Shown one piece after another: positions 1 to 8,600 of a stretch of DNA of 23,407 nt. A program made the position numbers and the translations under genes. The number at the start of each line of letters is the position of its first letter. The stretch's first letter is position 1. The notes beneath the pieces were generated by a model, which saw only the letters and a program-made list of their open reading frames with translations, had not been told where the DNA came from and searched no databases. Source of the stretch: Bacteroidota bacterium (GTDB taxonomy: Bacteria; Bacteroidota; Ignavibacteria; T3Sed10-11); NCBI GenBank assembly GCA_007128495.1, contig SKXH01000225.1, forward strand, positions 1 through 23,407, written 5' to 3'.

Positions 1-1897
1 CAGCGGCGAAAAACTCTGCATCGATTTTACCGTATCCCCACGTCATATTCGGTATCGATCCGGTTCGAATGTCCTCTCTTCCTGAATGTTCCAGTATATC
101 AATTATTTGATCGGTACGTAAATTCGGATTTTGTTCAAACAGTAATGCAATAACTCCCATAATATGGGGAGCGGCCATACTGGTGCCTCCAAAAATAGCA
201 TAGCCATCGACAGCATCGGTGAAGAAATCGGGGACTTGAGCATCCCGCGAATTTGCCGAAGTTATAACGTAACCCGGAGCGGCTATCTCGGGTTTTAATC
301 TTCCGTCCCGGGTCGGCCCGCCGGATGAAAACGGAGCGATTGCTCCTTCGGTGCCCCGTACTTGCCAGCCCTGGCCGAACCTGTCGGTCCAGGTAGTTTT
401 TGTCGTGTATGCACCGACGGTAATACCTCCATGAGCGGTACCCGGCATCGATACCGTATATCTTCGTGCCGTATTCGGTGACATAGAAATATCTTCCATA
501 GTAGAAAAGGCAAGCCAGTTGTTGAATTTCGACTCTCTCTCGCCGGTCAACGGAGTGAATCGAAATTCCCACTCCCCGGGTGACGGCGGGATATCGTCAA
601 AGTCCTCTATAAATACAGCAAACAATCGAGCTCCTTTCGCGTTGGCAATAACGGGTGCAATAATTTCAACCAGGCCATCACCCGTCTGCTCGATACGATC
701 CGTTCCGGTTGTTGTGCTGACGAGCTCACCGCCGGGTGTCTGAATTTCCAGCTCGGCGTTAGCAGTACCTTCATACCACAACTGGTGAATGATAGTGTTC
801 TCAACATCGGGTTCATAGTCATCTACAGTCATAGAAAAAGATTCAGTCTGATTACGCGCAACGGTTTTAGCGGTATGGATTTGTTCATTGCCGCTGTTGC
901 CGGCAGCGATCGTAACAGCTCGTCCCGCCCATTCTGCATGCTGATCGACCGCCTGTTCCATTGTCGAAGTTCCGTCGTGTGATCCCCCGTGCGTACCGAA
1001 ACTTAAATTCACAACCGCCGGTCGCCCGAGTTCTTCGGCAATTGAAAATATGTAATTCATCCCGTCGATAACCCGTGCTGTTGTAAGTTGATCGAATCGA
1101 ACGACAACATATTCGGCATCGGGAGCTACACCCGTATACCGTCCTAATCCCTGTGTACCGTTTCCTCCCGCAATGCCGGCGATATGGGTACCGTGCCCGT
1201 TGTCGTCGATGGTCCTTACATTTGTTCGTTCACCGAGTTCGAGGTCGGCTTCCAGATTAGCACGCCGGTATTCTACTCCGTAATTAAAATTTTCAGGATG
1301 ATCTTCTTCTCCTTCCGGCGATAAGCTCCAGTCCCAGATAGAAATGATACGCGAGCGTGAAGGATCGTCGGCATCACGAAAATCAGGGTGGAAGAAATCT
1401 ATACCGGTATCGATAAAGCCAAGTATAACATCTTTTCCTTTTAACGGTGAGGCGATATTCAAACCGCTATGCACATCATTGATACGGATATCGGGAATAC
1501 TTCTATCAAGATAAAGTTGAAAATGTCCCCCCTTCTCAATATAATCGATACCGTCGATCATTGAAATTTCGCGAAGCTCATCTACGGTAACCCTGGCCGT
1601 GACAAAACCCCTATGGCGCGTATTGATATGCACCGGGAGATTATCGAGCTGTTCTTCATCCCCTGCGATAACCACGTGATACGTTTCTTCGAATGCTGCC
1701 GGTGCAAGAGATTCGATATCTTCAGCCGGGTGTTGCTTGAAATACGTATCACGGAAACCTTCCGTTTTCAGTTCATTGCGAAGAAATGGATCGAGTTTTT
1801 TCCAACCGTCGTCAAAAACTCCGGCATCGAGTGTAACAGAAAAAAGTATTACAAGAAATAGTATACCGGTTGATACCGGGCGTATAATGCCCTTCAT
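1..1897 (-). CDS. Secreted subtilisin-like serine protease (S8), C-terminus cut by window edge
   Basis: I read this gene by translating the minus strand from the ATG at 1895-1897. The frame stays open for 632 codons to the window edge, so the C-terminus is missing. It is an S8 endopeptidase, probably exported, that would cleave extracellular proteins. A hydrophobic signal segment lies at about residues 6-24. An I9-like propeptide region follows, ending near the YIEKG motif. The catalytic domain has Asp163 (GFIDTGID), His235 (NGHGTH), oxyanion Asn334 (AAGNSG) and Ser573 (GGTSMAAPH), so the triad is complete. As in the neighbouring paralogue at 1935-4202, about 240 residues separate the Asn and the Ser, which indicates an inserted beta-rich domain. 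An AGAAAGGT-like Shine-Dalgarno lies about 10 bases before the ATG. It is the third gene of the fabF-protease-protease operon, 37 bases after its paralogue. A sorting domain probably follows beyond the edge, but this cannot be seen. Confidence 0.95.
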   Translation of the reverse strand, partial: MKGIIRPVSTGILFLVILFSVTLDAGVFDDGWKKLDPFLRNELKTEGFRDTYFKQHPAEDIESLAPAAFEETYHVVIAGDEEQLDNLPVHINTRHRGFVTARVTVDELREISMIDGIDYIEKGGHFQLYLDRSIPDIRINDVHSGLNIASPLKGKDVILGFIDTGIDFFHPDFRDADDPSRSRIISIWDWSLSPEGEEDHPENFNYGVEYRRANLEADLELGERTNVRTIDDNGHGTHIAGIAGGNGTQGLGRYTGVAPDAEYVVVRFDQLTTARVIDGMNYIFSIAEELGRPAVVNLSFGTHGGSHDGTSTMEQAVDQHAEWAGRAVTIAAGNSGNEQIHTAKTVARNQTESFSMTVDDYEPDVENTIIHQLWYEGTANAELEIQTPGGELVSTTTGTDRIEQTGDGLVEIIAPVIANAKGARLFAVFIEDFDDIPPSPGEWEFRFTPLTGERESKFNNWLAFSTMEDISMSPNTARRYTVSMPGTAHGGITVGAYTTKTTWTDRFGQGWQVRGTEGAIAPFSSGGPTRDGRLKPEIAAPGYVITSANSRDAQVPDFFTDAVDGYAIFGGTSMAAPHIMGVIALLFEQNPNLRTDQIIDILEHSGREDIRTGSIPNMTWGYGKIDAEFFAA

Positions 1898-1934
1898 TGA
1901 ATACTGACCTTTCTGGTGTTGAGAAAAATTTTCC

Positions 1935-4202
1935 TTATCGTAACAATACCATCTTCCGGGTTTTGACGAAACGATCCGTTTCGAGCCGGTAAAAATATAC
2001 ACCCGAACTCAATTCGGAACCGTCGAATCCCACAGTATACGTTCGCGGTTCCAGATATTCATCAACGAGTACAACGACTTCTCTTCCGAGCAGATCGTAT
2101 ACCGTAAGCTTTGTATCTGTCGGCTCCGGAATATTAAACTGTATACGCGTTACCGCGTTAAAGGGATTCGGGAAATTATCGAGCATGACATAATCATCCG
2201 AAATAGAATATGTATACGTCGCCTCTTCGACCGCGCTGCGGACGTCGAGTTTTCCGCCTCCCCAAAAATAATTCGGCAGATCTGTTGCATATGCATCCCC
2301 GTGTCCCGTCGAGAACAAAATATCCTGAATATCAGAAGCGGTGAGATCCGGATTCGCTTCAAATAAAAGCGCCACCGCTCCCGTGACTTGCGGTGTCGAG
2401 ATGCTGGTACCTTCCTTAACCGTATACCCGGCGGTTTCTACACGAGCATGCTGACCGACCTCCGCATCTTCTGAGAGCGAAGAAATAATAATCTGTCCGG
2501 GAGCTAAAATGTTCGGTTTCAACCGGCCGTCGCGCGTCGGCCCGACACTGCTAAATACCGACCGGTCGTTCAATTGTGCCGAAACTTGTAACCGCTCCCC
2601 GCCGGGAGTAGTCCATTCAGTGCGCGTTACATACGAACCAACGGTAATTGCAAGATCGGCGGTGCCGGGCATTGTAACGGTACCATATGGTATCGAAGGT
2701 GATAACCGCGGCTCGATTTCAATCGACGATGAGACGAGCCAAACGTTATACTTGACCGGATCACTATCTGCCGTGACAACGAATTCCCATTCGCCCGACG
2801 CCGGAGGATACTCCTCTTCATTGTCAAATAGCATAAACTCAATTAATCGTGCACCTTTTTGATTTTCAAAGGTGGGATTACTCCCGATGAAAATTGTTCC
2901 GTCTGTAGAATTTGTAATTTCACTCGAACCATAGCTGTGCTCAAATTGATATCCTCCGGGAGAGTGAACCGTTATGTCCAGGTCATCGCTGTTCTCAAAC
3001 CATAACATCTTATAGATAACATCATTACGTTCACCCTCTCTATCCGTATAGTCGTCGATCATTAAGGAAAATGAAGAAGTAGTTTGAGGTTGAATATTAT
3101 CGCTGGTGTGAATATCCCGATGCCCGCTGTTTCCGGCAGCAACGACGACGGCCCGGCCTTTCGTGGTCGAAAGCTGATCGATCACTTGTTCAAAACTTTC
3201 CGTCCCATCGTGAGAACCTCCGTGGGTTCCGATACTGAGATTCACCACGGCAGGTCGTCCGCGGGATTCAGCTATATTGAAAATATAATTTAACCCGTCA
3301 ACGACCCATGCACTTTGTATACCTGTCGGCGGAACCCGTACAATAATAAACTCTGCACCGGGTGCAACTCCGGTATAACGTCCGCCACTTTTTTGTCCCG
3401 TTCCCCCTGCAATGCCGGCGACATGCGTTCCGTGACCGTTGGTATCAGTTGCTCTGACGAAGCCCGTTCGATCCCCCCGGAGCTCCTCTTCAATGTGCTC
3501 CCGTGTATATTCAACACCGTATGAAAATTCTTCGGGCGGGCCTTCACCGATATCGTAAAACAGAAATCTTGTAATATCCCATATCGAGATAATTCTGGAG
3601 CGTGCGGGATCGTCGGGATGAAGAAAATCCGGATGACGGAAATCAATACCGGTATCAATAATACCTATGATCGTGTTTTTCCCGGTATACGGTACATTCC
3701 AGACATCCCCTCTGTGGACAATATCCGCACGGATATCGCGTATACTATTATCGAGAAGAACTTCAAGCTCTGGCCCCTTTTCAATTCTTGTTACCCCTTC
3801 CATTGCGGATATTTCATATAATTCCGGCAGTGAAAGATAAGCGGTAATAAAATCATCGTGCCTTGATTCAGTATAGGATTGCAGTTTATTAAGGGTTGAA
3901 CGATCGGCGCGGATTGTCACAAAATAGTGAGGAGTCGCATGAAGATTTTCAAGTGCTGCCAGGGTTTCGGCGTCGGTTTCGTGATTCCGGAACGGTTCGT
4001 CGGCCTTCTGCATCCGTAATTCCTGTTGAAGGAAGAAATCAAACGTATCCCATAAATCGTTAGATTCCTGGGCAAAAACAGAACTTGAAAAGATTAGTAA
4101 TATGACGATCAACCGAAGTGTTAGTTGCATACACTTCGGCGTGCAGGCACGGATGAACGCATAAAACCTGATATTACCATATTTTCTCAAACTCACCATC
4201 AC
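1935..4202 (-). CDS. Secreted subtilisin-like serine protease (S8) with C-terminal sorting domain
   Basis: This is a 755-residue exported S8 protease. The order is: long basic N-region, hydrophobic signal core (residues 27-44, ending VFAQ), I9-like propeptide (about 90-145), then the catalytic domain with Asp183 (IIDTGID), His257 (NGHGTH), oxyanion Asn358 (AAGNSG) and Ser600 (EGTSISTPQ). A beta-rich insert lies between Asn358 and Ser600. A type IX-like sorting domain occupies about 675-755 (NFPNPFN, VYDLLGREV, SSGVYFYRL, KMVLLR). The serine motif departs from the usual GTSMAAPH, but the nucleophile is kept. The start at GTG 4202 or ATG 4199 is chosen because GAGGAG, in the last two sense codons of fabF, lies 9-12 bases upstream. 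An in-frame ATG at 4130 would give a tidier signal peptide but has no clear Shine-Dalgarno. The gene is a clear paralogue of 1-1897. Confidence 0.96.
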   Translation of the reverse strand: MMVSLRKYGNIRFYAFIRACTPKCMQLTLRLIVILLIFSSSVFAQESNDLWDTFDFFLQQELRMQKADEPFRNHETDAETLAALENLHATPHYFVTIRADRSTLNKLQSYTESRHDDFITAYLSLPELYEISAMEGVTRIEKGPELEVLLDNSIRDIRADIVHRGDVWNVPYTGKNTIIGIIDTGIDFRHPDFLHPDDPARSRIISIWDITRFLFYDIGEGPPEEFSYGVEYTREHIEEELRGDRTGFVRATDTNGHGTHVAGIAGGTGQKSGGRYTGVAPGAEFIIVRVPPTGIQSAWVVDGLNYIFNIAESRGRPAVVNLSIGTHGGSHDGTESFEQVIDQLSTTKGRAVVVAAGNSGHRDIHTSDNIQPQTTSSFSLMIDDYTDREGERNDVIYKMLWFENSDDLDITVHSPGGYQFEHSYGSSEITNSTDGTIFIGSNPTFENQKGARLIEFMLFDNEEEYPPASGEWEFVVTADSDPVKYNVWLVSSSIEIEPRLSPSIPYGTVTMPGTADLAITVGSYVTRTEWTTPGGERLQVSAQLNDRSVFSSVGPTRDGRLKPNILAPGQIIISSLSEDAEVGQHARVETAGYTVKEGTSISTPQVTGAVALLFEANPDLTASDIQDILFSTGHGDAYATDLPNYFWGGGKLDVRSAVEEATYTYSISDDYVMLDNFPNPFNAVTRIQFNIPEPTDTKLTVYDLLGREVVVLVDEYLEPRTYTVGFDGSELSSGVYFYRLETDRFVKTRKMVLLR

Positions 4203-4208
4203 CTGTAT

Positions 4209-5468
4209 CTACTCCTCGAATTTTCGAAACGCCACCGTTGTGTTATGTCCTCCGAAACCGAATGCGTTGCTGACACCCACGTTCACCGATCGTTTCTGTG
4301 CTTTGTTAAATGTATAATTCAAATCACAGTCCGGGTCGGGATGTTCAAAGTTGATGGTCGGTGGAACGGTATCGTGCACGATGGCAAGAATCGTTGCGAT
4401 CGCTTCAGCCGCCCCCGCCGCCCCAAGCATATGTCCCGTCATGCTCTTTGTCGAAGATAAATTCATATTGTATGCGTGATCGCCGAAGACGGTTTTAATC
4501 GCCTTGGTTTCGCCGACGTCGCCCAGTGGCGTCGATGTGCCGTGCATATTGAGGTAATCCACATCCGCGGGTTTGAGGTCGGCATCACGCAGCAACATAT
4601 TCATAGCGAGGATCGCTCCTTTGCCATCCGGTTCAGGAGCGGTAATATGGTGGGCATCAGCTGAAAATCCTATGCCGGCAATTTCGGCATAAATCTTTGC
4701 GCCGCGTTTTTTTGCGTGCTCGAGTTCCTCGATATATAGGGAACCCGCCCCTTCACCGAGCACAAATCCGTCACGGGTTTTATCAAACGGACGGCTGGCT
4801 GTTTCAGGAGAGTCATTGCGTGTTGACAGGGCTTTCATCGAATTAAACCCGGCGAGTCCCATTTCAGTGACACCCGTTTCGCTTCCGCCGGTGAGCATTG
4901 CATCGACATAACCATTGCGTATTAAAAGAAACGCATCGCCGATATTATTGTTGCCCGTAGCACAAGCCGAGACAACACAATAATTCGGCCCGCGAAATCC
5001 GTACGTCATCGAAATATAACCGGCAGCTATATCCGGTATGATCATCGGTACGAAAAACGGGGATACTCTGTGAGGACCGTCTTTTATATAAATACCGGTT
5101 TGTTCGTGGTAAATATTCATTCCGCCCATTCCGCTGCCGTAAACCACACCGGTGCGGTCTTTTTCATCCTGGCTCATTTTTTCAGGATCGATACCGGCAT
5201 CCTGTACTGCCTGCGCCGCCGAAGCAAGGGCATACCGACAATACGGGTCGAGACGCCGTGCTGTTTTGCGGTCAATATATTGTAATGGATCGAAATTCTT
5301 AACCTCACAGGCGAATTTTGTATCGAATTGAGAGGCATCGAAATGACTTATCGGAGCCGCCCCGCTTTTTCCTTCTATAAGTGAATTCCAGTATTCGTCA
5401 AGAGTGTTGCCAATTGGGGTTATCGCGCCCATACCGGTAATTACCACGCGGCGGTTATTCTTCGACAT
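4209..5468 (-). CDS. fabF: Beta-ketoacyl-ACP synthase II
   Basis: This is a 419-residue condensing enzyme of type II fatty acid synthesis. It elongates acyl-ACP with malonyl-ACP in the cytoplasm. The length is normal for FabF. The catalytic Cys-His-His set is visible: Cys169 (VVSACATGNN), His309 (NMHGTSTPLGD) and His346 (KSMTGHMLGAAG), with the conserved Lys341. The glycine-rich C-terminal motif NAFGFGGHN is at 401-409. The start is well supported by GGAGG five bases before the ATG. No acpP, fabG or fabD lies beside it in the window. It is instead the first gene of an operon with two secreted proteases. Its stop is only 6 bases from the next start, and its final GAGGAG codons form the next gene's ribosome-binding site. 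Confidence 0.97.
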   Translation of the reverse strand: MSKNNRRVVITGMGAITPIGNTLDEYWNSLIEGKSGAAPISHFDASQFDTKFACEVKNFDPLQYIDRKTARRLDPYCRYALASAAQAVQDAGIDPEKMSQDEKDRTGVVYGSGMGGMNIYHEQTGIYIKDGPHRVSPFFVPMIIPDIAAGYISMTYGFRGPNYCVVSACATGNNNIGDAFLLIRNGYVDAMLTGGSETGVTEMGLAGFNSMKALSTRNDSPETASRPFDKTRDGFVLGEGAGSLYIEELEHAKKRGAKIYAEIAGIGFSADAHHITAPEPDGKGAILAMNMLLRDADLKPADVDYLNMHGTSTPLGDVGETKAIKTVFGDHAYNMNLSSTKSMTGHMLGAAGAAEAIATILAIVHDTVPPTINFEHPDPDCDLNYTFNKAQKRSVNVGVSNAFGFGGHNTTVAFRKFEE

Positions 5469-5624
5469 TGATCCTCCACATTTACTATTAATGAGTAGAT
5501 ACTATAATTAACTATAGAAAGGTACAAAAAGTTTGTCAGGAATGCCATTGCTAAATCATACTTTATTTACTAACTTATTGATTTATATACAGATATATTA
5601 GCCATAGGTTTAAATCAAACAGAA
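5469..5624. other. Divergent intergenic region between fabF and the giant secreted protein
   Basis: This 156-base AT-rich stretch must hold the promoters of both flanking transcription units. I see a candidate minus-strand promoter/operator (listed separately). On the plus strand TATATT lies at 5594-5599, but no convincing -35 is present. The plus-strand gene has no clear Shine-Dalgarno before its tandem ATG ATG. Confidence 0.6.
5501..5527 (-). promoter_or_regulatory. Candidate fabF promoter with overlapping palindrome
   Basis: Read on the minus strand, TTGTAC (plus positions 5522-5527) and TATAGT (5501-5506) lie 15 bases apart and about 33-59 bases before the fabF ATG. The -10-like element sits inside a 16-base near-palindrome at 5502-5517 (CTATA and TATAG arms, one mismatched pair), which could be an operator. 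The spacing is short for a sigma-70 promoter and the region is AT-rich, so this is tentative. Confidence 0.3.
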
Positions 5625-8600
5625 ATGATGCGCGCAAAAATCGGATTAATTATCCTTTTACTTTTTATCGCCGGTGGTTTTGCTCATGCCTTACAGCCCC
5701 AAACACCCGATCATATAGTATTCATTTCTCAACCGTCTCATACCGTTGCCGGTGAATCAATATCGCCGGCAATTCAGGTCGAGGTTCGGGACGCCGACGG
5801 CATTGTCCTCCCCTGGTATTCAGATGAAATCAGCTTATCAATCCAGAATAATGCCGGCGGAGGAACATTATCCGGTACTTTTATTGTGAATGCTCATCAG
5901 GGAATGGCCACATTTAACGATATCAGTATTGATAAAGCTGCTGAAGGATATACCTTACAAGCTCAGTCTGCGGGACTTCCTTCCGTCGAGAGCGAGGCAT
6001 TCAACATTACAGCCGCACATCCGGCAGAGATAATAAAAATTTCGGGCGACAATCAATCCGGATCGGTTGAAACTCCTTTGCAAAACCCGTTTGTCGTAGA
6101 ATTGCGAGACGAATTTGATAACCGTGTACCTGATTTCGATGTTGAATTTTCTATATCCTCTCAACCTGAAAACGCCGGGGCAGCGCTCAGCTCCACTACT
6201 GCCCGAACCGATTCAGACGGTCAAGCATCTTCTATCCTTACTATGGGAAATAAAGCGGGCACCTATACAGTGGATGCCTCCGCCGCTGATGTATCGGCGA
6301 TCACATTTACCGCGACAATAAGCGCATATACAATATCGGGAAATATTTCCAAAGACGGCACAGCACTGCCGGGTGTTACAATTACGGCGGCCGGCGGCCA
6401 CGATCAAACGGTAACGTCAAGCGTAAATGGTTCATATACACTAACCAATGTACCACACGGTGCACCGGATATTAGCATAACACCCTCGCTCACAGGGCAT
6501 TCTTTTTCACCGGCTTCAATAACCATGGACGGACCGATAACAGAAAATATTATCGGTGTAAATTTCAATGCCGAATTATTAACATATACTGTATCGGGTA
6601 CAATCACCAAAGACGGATCGGGTTTGGCAGACGCGACCGTAACCGCAAGCGGCGGCCACAGTCAAACCGTAACCACAAACTCAAACGGCGACTATACACT
6701 AACAGACGTACCTTTCGGGACAACCGACATAACCATTACTCCCGAACTCACCGGCCATGAATTTTCACCTCCAACCAGAACGATAGACGGGCCGGTAACC
6801 GATAACATCTCAGATCAAGATTTTATTGCATCGCTGTTAACATTTACAATATCCGGAACCATTACTAAAGACGGGACCGGTTTAGAAAATGCTGCCGTTA
6901 CCGCATCCGGCGATTACAACCAATCGGTCACAACAAATTCAAACGGTGAGTTTACCTTTACCGATGTAAAGTATGGAACGACAAACATCACAATTACGCC
7001 GGCACTCGAGGGTCACGATTTCTCACCGCCATCCATAACGGTGGCCGAGCCGGTCACCGATGACATTACCGGTGTTGACTTCACCGCAACTCTTAAAACA
7101 TATTCGATATCGGGTACCGTATCGGGCGATACTCAGGGAGACGTAACAATTACCATTTCCGGAGATTACAGCGCGACGGCGCAGACTCCATCTAACGGAA
7201 ATTTTAACATCACGGGCATACCACACGGTTCATCAATCTCTATTACCCCGGCGAAGGAGGGCTTTAGCTTCCACCCGGAATCCCGTTCAATATCAAATGT
7301 TACATCAGATCAAACAGGACAAAACTTTACCGCAATTCGATGGAGACTTATCTTCGGGCAGCAGCCGACGAATACACAAGCCGGAGAACCGATATCACCG
7401 GCTGTTACGGTTATTGTTATAGATCATAATGATAATATAGTAACAAGTTTTACCGGCAGAATAACTATAATCCTTCATGACAATCCATCGAATGGGGTAC
7501 TCACCGGAACGACACAGGTAAACGCAGTAGACGGCGTTGCAACATTTTCCGACCTCAGGATAGAAAAGGTAGGAGAAGATTATACTCTCAGAGCAACATC
7601 GATAGGTTTTGAGCAGAGAATCAGCAATGCATTCAACATCACACCGGGCGATCCTTCACAATTGGAGATTATTTCGGGAGATGAACAGGATGGCGTAATG
7701 AACAGTGAGCTTGCGAATCCTCTTGTCGTGGGTGTTTCCGATCAATTCGGAAATGTCGTACCCGGTGTAACCGTTTCGTTTACCATAACTTCCCAGCCGG
7801 AGAATGCGGGAGGTTCACTCAGCAACGATACCGGTATCTCTGATGAAGGAGGACGTACTTCCACACGATTAACCCTCGGCGACAGAGCGGGAGAGTATCT
7901 GGTTCGGGCAAGCACTGCGGGTGCGGAGCCGGTTACATTCACTGCTCTCTTACAAGGATTTAATATATCGGGAAGCATCGATGAGAATGGGGATAAACTG
8001 CCCGATGTTACGGTAACTGCAAGCGACGGCTATGAGCAAACCACAACGACCGATGCTGAAGGGAAATTTGTCATTACCGGTGTTCCGCGCGGCGCCGAAA
8101 ATATCAGAATTACCCCAACGCGTGAAGGATACGGTTTTATACCCGCCACCATTCTTATTACCGGTCCCGTGCATAATAATATAGAGGATATTGATTTTAG
8201 TGCAACGCAGTTCACCTATACTTTATCCGGGAGAGTTCACCATAATAACGCCGGCTTACAGGATGTAGAAATAACCGCCGAGGGCGGACATATCGCCACA
8301 GTGAAAACAAACAACCAGGGAGAATACGTTTTCCAGGATGTAGCACATGGTGCCGATAATATTGTTATAACTCCGGATAAGACGGGATATATGTTCAATC
8401 CGCTGGAAATAATTATTGTCGGTCCCGTATCGGATAATATACGACTTGACGACTTCAGTGCACATATACAAACGTTTTCAATTTCCGGTAGAATAACACA
8501 CAACGATCAGGGATTGCAGGATGTAACCGTTACCGCATCGGGTAATTATAATAATACCGTACAAACAGGATCCGACGGACGGTATGAATTCGATGACGTC

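Noticed and set aside
135..572. A 145-codon open frame on the minus strand at the left end
   Set aside because: It overlaps the S8 protease in another frame. The protease frame carries the full catalytic motif set, and this one has cysteine- and arginine-rich shadow composition.
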